This document shows, one piece after another, positions 30,746-33,684 of a stretch of DNA of 33,684 nucleotides. The notes beneath the pieces are model-generated. The model was given only the letters and a program-made list of their open reading frames with translations, did no database searches and was not told where the DNA came from. The stretch is from Crocinitomicaceae bacterium. GTDB taxonomy: Bacteria; Bacteroidota; Bacteroidia; Flavobacteriales_D; Crocinitomicaceae. Numbering within the stretch: the first letter of the stretch is position 1; the number at the start of each line of letters is the position of its first letter. The position numbers and the translations under genes were made by a program. Location of the stretch: contig JAGOBK010000007.1 in the NCBI GenBank assembly GCA_017983465.1, positions 1 to 33,684 of the forward strand, written 5' to 3'.

Positions 30746-32182
30746 TTATTTATCCAAATGGGGAGTTCTTGCTACCGTTAATCCTAATTCTTTTCCAAGT
30801 TTCAGCATTTCAGATACGGCTTCGTCGTACGAATTCTCGATTGCTCCTTCCAGAATTGCTTCTTTAATATGTGCTTTGATGATGCCGATTTCGGCGCATG
30901 GACCTAACTCAAACGTTTGCATAATCAACTCACCACTTACTGGAGGTTGAAAATTTCGAATGCGGTCTTTTTCTTCAACCAATTTTAATTTCTCTGAAAC
31001 AAGCTCGAAGTTTTTCTTGTAGCGTTTTACTTTGAATTCATTTTTCGAGGTGATATCAGCATTACATAGCAACATCAAGTCTTCTACATCGTCACCAGCT
31101 TCGTTGAGTAAGCGTCGAACAGCTGAATCGGTTACGGAACCTTTTACGAGGGAAATCGGACGTAAATGTAGTCGCACCAATTTTTGCACGTACTTCATTT
31201 TATGGTCCAAGGGCAAGCGTAAACGTGTAAATATTCTGGGAACCATCTTGGCGCCTAATTCTTCATGTCCGTGAAAGGTCCAACCTGCAACAGAGTCGAA
31301 TCGTTTCGTTGGTGGTTTTGCAATGTCATGAAGGATTGCGGCCCAGCGGAGCCATAATGAGTCGCTATTTTGAGCAAGATTATCGAGTACTTCCAAGGTA
31401 TGGTAGAAGTTGTCTTTATGCGCTTTCCCATTACGTGTTTCAATGCCGTGTAAGGCAATCATCTCCGGAAAAAACTGGTGTAATAAATCTGTCGAATTCA
31501 ATAATTTGAATCCACGCGATGGAGTTTCTGTAAGTATGATTTTATTGAGTTCTTCTGTAATTCGTTCTTGAGAAATGATTTCTAGTCGAGCAGCTTGTTT
31601 TTTCATCGCCTCCAAACATGTTCGTTCGATTTGAAAATCAAAACGTGTAGCAAATCGAATGGCTCTCAACATACGTAATGGATCGTCACTGAAGGTGATT
31701 TCAGGCTCTAAAGGTGTTCGAATGATTCCTTTTTCGATATCCTCAACTCCACCAAATGGATCAACGAGTTCTCCAAAGGATGCGGTGTTGAGTTTGAGGG
31801 CAAGTGTATTGATGGTAAAATCTCTTCGATTTTGATCGTCTTGTAGGGTACCCTTTTCCGTTATGGGTTTTCGGGAGTCACGAGAATAAGATTCTTTTCG
31901 TGCACCAACAAATTCAACATCTAAATCTTTGTAGCGGAAATGAGCGGTTCCAAAGTTCTTAAAAACACTTACTTTTTTTACGCGAAGTATTTTGGCAATG
32001 GCTTCCGCGAATTCGGGACCATCTCCAAGAACGAGGATGTCAATATCTTTAGAAGGACGTTCCATGACAAGGTCACGAACGAATCCACCTATGACATATG
32101 CGTCAATACCATGTTCCGTCGCATACTGCGATACAACTTTAAAAACGGGGTGTTTTAATTTTTCTGCGTAATTCGATGACAT
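30746..32182 (-). CDS. cca: CCA-adding enzyme / tRNA nucleotidyltransferase with HD domain
   Basis: This 478-residue protein matures tRNA 3' ends by adding CCA. The nucleotidyltransferase head is clear: YVIGGFVRDLVMERPSKDIDILV (GG...DxD), then RRDFTINTLALKL and DPLRMLRAIRFATRFDF, followed by an HD domain (HTLEVLDNL...LHDIAKPPT) usually linked with phosphohydrolase activity. Start ATG at 32182; an in-frame TTG at 32191 overlaps the promoter element and is less likely. At least the second tRNA-Glu (25786) would need this enzyme. Confidence 0.94.
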   Translation of the reverse strand: MSSNYAEKLKHPVFKVVSQYATEHGIDAYVIGGFVRDLVMERPSKDIDILVLGDGPEFAEAIAKILRVKKVSVFKNFGTAHFRYKDLDVEFVGARKESYSRDSRKPITEKGTLQDDQNRRDFTINTLALKLNTASFGELVDPFGGVEDIEKGIIRTPLEPEITFSDDPLRMLRAIRFATRFDFQIERTCLEAMKKQAARLEIISQERITEELNKIILTETPSRGFKLLNSTDLLHQFFPEMIALHGIETRNGKAHKDNFYHTLEVLDNLAQNSDSLWLRWAAILHDIAKPPTKRFDSVAGWTFHGHEELGAKMVPRIFTRLRLPLDHKMKYVQKLVRLHLRPISLVKGSVTDSAVRRLLNEAGDDVEDLMLLCNADITSKNEFKVKRYKKNFELVSEKLKLVEEKDRIRNFQPPVSGELIMQTFELGPCAEIGIIKAHIKEAILEGAIENSYDEAVSEMLKLGKELGLTVARTPHLDK

Positions 32183-32188
32183 GGGGCG

Positions 32189-32196
32189 CAAAGGTA
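32189..32196 (-). promoter_or_regulatory. -7 promoter element 6 bases before the cca ATG
   Basis: TACCTTTG on the minus strand, then CGCCCC, then ATG at 32182. This is a perfect TAnnTTTG close to the start codon. Confidence 0.55.
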
Positions 32197-32224
32197 CAAC
32201 GAAAGAACCGAATAGCGTTATTAG

Positions 32225-32830
32225 CTATGCGAAATCCTCGTCGTCGTCTTCGTCGAAATCATCTTCGTCATCATTTTTATTGAACGAAAACAAGTCTCCT
32301 TCGAAATCATCATCGTCATCATCGTCAAAAAATCTGTTTGCCTTACCACTTTTTTTGTAGGCATCCATTTTTGGTTTTTTAGAGCGATTGTCAGAATCTG
32401 AATCTCCTGGTTTTTTATCTTTATTGACTTTTTTTCTCGGCTCCATTTTGAGTGATTCAATTGGAGGAGTAATGATAGGAGTGTCTGATCCTAGAGGAGA
32501 ACTTGGTCTGCGGTCATCGCTTCTTGGAGAAGAAGTTCGTTGGAAATCATTTCCTGAGCGAGGATTGTTGTTTGGACGAGTATCTCCACGTTGCTCTGCT
32601 TCTTTTACGGCGATATCACGACCGTTAATCATATGTCCGTTTAAGGAATTGATCGCGTTCATGGCTTCCTCTCGATTGGCCATCTCAACGAAGGCAAAGC
32701 CCCTAGATTTACCTGTTTCTCTGTCAGTAGCGACATTCACTTTGATTACGCTACCATGTTGTTCGAACAATTGTCTTAATTGCTCATTGGTCACTCCAAA
32801 ATCTAATTTGGCAACAAAAATACTGGTCAT
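32225..32830 (-). CDS. RRM RNA-binding protein with acidic tail
   Basis: This 201-residue protein has an N-terminal RRM (about residues 1-80): RNP2 SIFVAKLDFGVT, RNP1 KSRGFAFVEM, and the terminal beta strand GRDIAVKEAEQ. A long disordered linker rich in Pro, Arg, Ser and Asn follows, with a basic patch (EPRKKVNKDKKPGDSD...RSKKPKMDAYKKSG), ending in a strongly acidic tail of Asp/Glu clusters. It should bind single-stranded RNA in the cytosol. RRM proteins of this kind are common in Bacteroidota; the length of the tail is notable. Confidence 0.92.
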   Translation of the reverse strand: MTSIFVAKLDFGVTNEQLRQLFEQHGSVIKVNVATDRETGKSRGFAFVEMANREEAMNAINSLNGHMINGRDIAVKEAEQRGDTRPNNNPRSGNDFQRTSSPRSDDRRPSSPLGSDTPIITPPIESLKMEPRKKVNKDKKPGDSDSDNRSKKPKMDAYKKSGKANRFFDDDDDDDFEGDLFSFNKNDDEDDFDEDDDEDFA

Positions 32831-33180
32831 AAATGTTTAAAAAGCAAGGGTTTTACTTGTGTTTACTAGGTTTTAACTCTTCGAAATTAGGATAAATATT
32901 TAAAAGCACATCATTCTTTAGTGAAAAAGATGTTTTTCTTTTTGTAAACAGTCAAATTAAGGACTATTAATCAGTACGAATCCGAGCAAAATCAGTGTTT
33001 AATGAAGGGTATATCGGATAATTATCGTTTCTATTTAATAATTTAAATGCGCTTAACTCTCACGTAAACAGATGGATAGTGTTCTTTTGTCAGCGTCATT
33101 CGAAAAATATATTCATTTCACCCATTAAAAATTTTAAGAATTATCTTCGTTTCCCTAATTTTGACCCTCTTTACCAAGAT
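32831..33180. other. Intergenic region, RRM gene and siaC-like gene divergent
   Basis: A 350-base gap, A/T-rich. It carries the siaC promoter element (33156-33163) and, for the minus-strand RRM gene, only a degenerate TAATTTCG (32889-32882) about 50 bases before its ATG. No hairpin terminator, tRNA or convincing small ORF is seen. The RRM gene may have a long 5' leader. Confidence 0.5.
33156..33163 (+). promoter_or_regulatory. -7 promoter element of the SiaC-like gene
   Basis: TAATTTTG is a perfect TAnnTTTG, 17 bases before the ATG at 33181. It argues against an upstream start at 33079. Confidence 0.5.
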
Positions 33181-33570
33181 ATGGACCATTTAGTTATTGC
33201 TCAAACAGAACAAACACCGCTTGTCTCTTTTCTTTCAAATGGATTGATGGAAATTAGTGGTAAATCGATTGATGAAGATTCTCAAGAATTTTGGAGTCCA
33301 GTTGTCTCTTGGGTGAAAACGTATAGTCTGAAACCTTCCACGAAAACCTGCCTGAATTTATTCATTGAATCTTTGGATACAAGTTCGTCTACTGCCTTAG
33401 TAGAAGTTCTTTACTTGTTGAAAGAAATGATGAAAGAAGGGAACGAAGTACGGGTTCACTGGAATTATGAGGAAAATGACCTGGATATGCTGGAACTCGG
33501 CAAAGATATGGAGCAACTCACTCAGATTGGTTTTGAATTCGATGTCCTGAAACCTTTTCCACTCGGATAA
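33181..33570 (+). CDS. SiaC-family phosphoprotein (DUF1987)
   Basis: This 129-residue cytosolic protein reads TPLVSFLSNGLMEISGKSIDEDSQEFW, then FIESLDTSSSTALVEVLYLLKEMM and HWNYEENDLDMLELGKDM, the DUF1987/SiaC pattern. In Pseudomonas SiaC is phosphorylated on a Thr in the equivalent DTSSS region by kinase SiaB, dephosphorylated by SiaA, and binds a diguanylate cyclase. None of these partners is in the window, so the role here is open. The frame is open from 33079, but the family N-terminus and the promoter element place the start at 33181. Confidence 0.85.
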   Translation: MDHLVIAQTEQTPLVSFLSNGLMEISGKSIDEDSQEFWSPVVSWVKTYSLKPSTKTCLNLFIESLDTSSSTALVEVLYLLKEMMKEGNEVRVHWNYEENDLDMLELGKDMEQLTQIGFEFDVLKPFPLG

Positions 33571-33594
33571 TTCGGACGACAGTGCGAAAATTGC

Positions 33595-33602
33595 TATTTT
33601 TG
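33595..33602 (+). promoter_or_regulatory. -7 promoter element 3 bases before an ATG
   Basis: TATTTTTG, then TAC, then ATG at 33606, identical in placement to the element before the hydrolase gene at 5127. Confidence 0.55.
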
Positions 33603-33605
33603 TAC

Positions 33606-33684
33606 ATGCGTTTAATTAAACAAATTCCTCACGAACGATTTCTGATTCAGTTACATTCGTATAATGGAAAATTCATTTTAACGA
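33606..33684 (+). CDS. Start of a conserved hypothetical gene (cut by window end)
   Basis: The open frame begins MRLIKQIPHERFLIQLHSYN and runs off the right edge after 26 codons. Short Bacteroidota proteins that begin with a closely similar RLIK.IPHxR/N segment exist, of unknown function; I recall the pattern but cannot verify it. The start is supported by the promoter element immediately upstream. Confidence 0.6.
   Translation, partial: MRLIKQIPHERFLIQLHSYNGKFILT

Noticed and set aside
1..33684. CRISPR array or integrated phage
   Set aside because: The only long perfect direct repeat I noticed is the pair of tRNA-Glu genes, and no phage structural, integrase or cas genes were found.

Overview
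The window looks like ordinary chromosome from a member of the Bacteroidota, most likely Flavobacteriales (possibly a Fluviicola/Crocinitomicaceae-type organism; the family is a guess). The evidence is the low GC content, repeated promoter elements of the Bacteroidota form TAnnTTTG, secreted proteins ending in type IX secretion (T9SS) sorting signals, a DnaG primase without the usual zinc ligands, a CarB without its regulatory domain, and a cyclophilin-FKBP fusion. I see no prophage, insertion sequence, CRISPR array or integron.

Layout. 1-1250, minus strand: start of a sulfotransferase-like gene, a Crp/Fnr regulator and a DUF983 membrane protein. 1497-3401: dnaK, ending at a bidirectional terminator shared with a convergent T9SS-exported protein (3468-4952). 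5127-8858: an alpha/beta hydrolase, then carB. 8910-13377: an apparent operon of polyprenyl diphosphate synthase, a repeat lipoprotein, dnaG and an MscS channel, which meets pdxJ (minus) with stop codons touching. 14158-17502: an operon of CBS-domain protein, NAD kinase, periplasmic FKBP and a secreted cyclophilin-FKBP fusion. Its terminator lies inside the convergent T9SS gene (17499-18401). 18407-20954, minus: ribD, an EamA transporter and a DUF4159 protein, tightly overlapped.

21115-23291, plus: a second MscS channel, a PaaI-type thioesterase and a DUF1295 membrane enzyme. 23283-24772, minus: a diacylglycerol-kinase-type lipid kinase, a DUF1569/DinB-like protein and a 53-residue membrane ORF that starts with TTG and overlaps genes at both ends. 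24915-27957, plus: a conserved unknown gene, two tandem tRNA-Glu genes, rpsT and an outer-membrane beta-barrel gene. 28028-32830, minus: sucD, an FKBP lipoprotein, a SAM methyltransferase, a pRiA4b ORF-3-like protein, a CCA-adding enzyme and an RRM protein with an acidic tail. 33181 to the end, plus: a SiaC/DUF1987 protein and the start of a further gene.

Most genes are housekeeping: protein folding, pyrimidine, pyridoxal, riboflavin and NAD synthesis, replication priming, tRNA maturation and the TCA cycle. The unusual signals are in genome organisation. Five genes carry a perfect TAnnTTTG element only 3-6 bases before the ATG, which suggests leaderless or nearly leaderless mRNAs. A strong intrinsic terminator is built into the antisense coding sequence of a T9SS sorting domain. 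Two identical tRNA-Glu genes differ in whether CCA is encoded, and a CCA-adding enzyme lies in the same window. Other points of interest are the His-tailed dual immunophilin, the primase lacking zinc ligands and the hidden overlapping small membrane ORF. I found no clear new defence or biosynthetic system.
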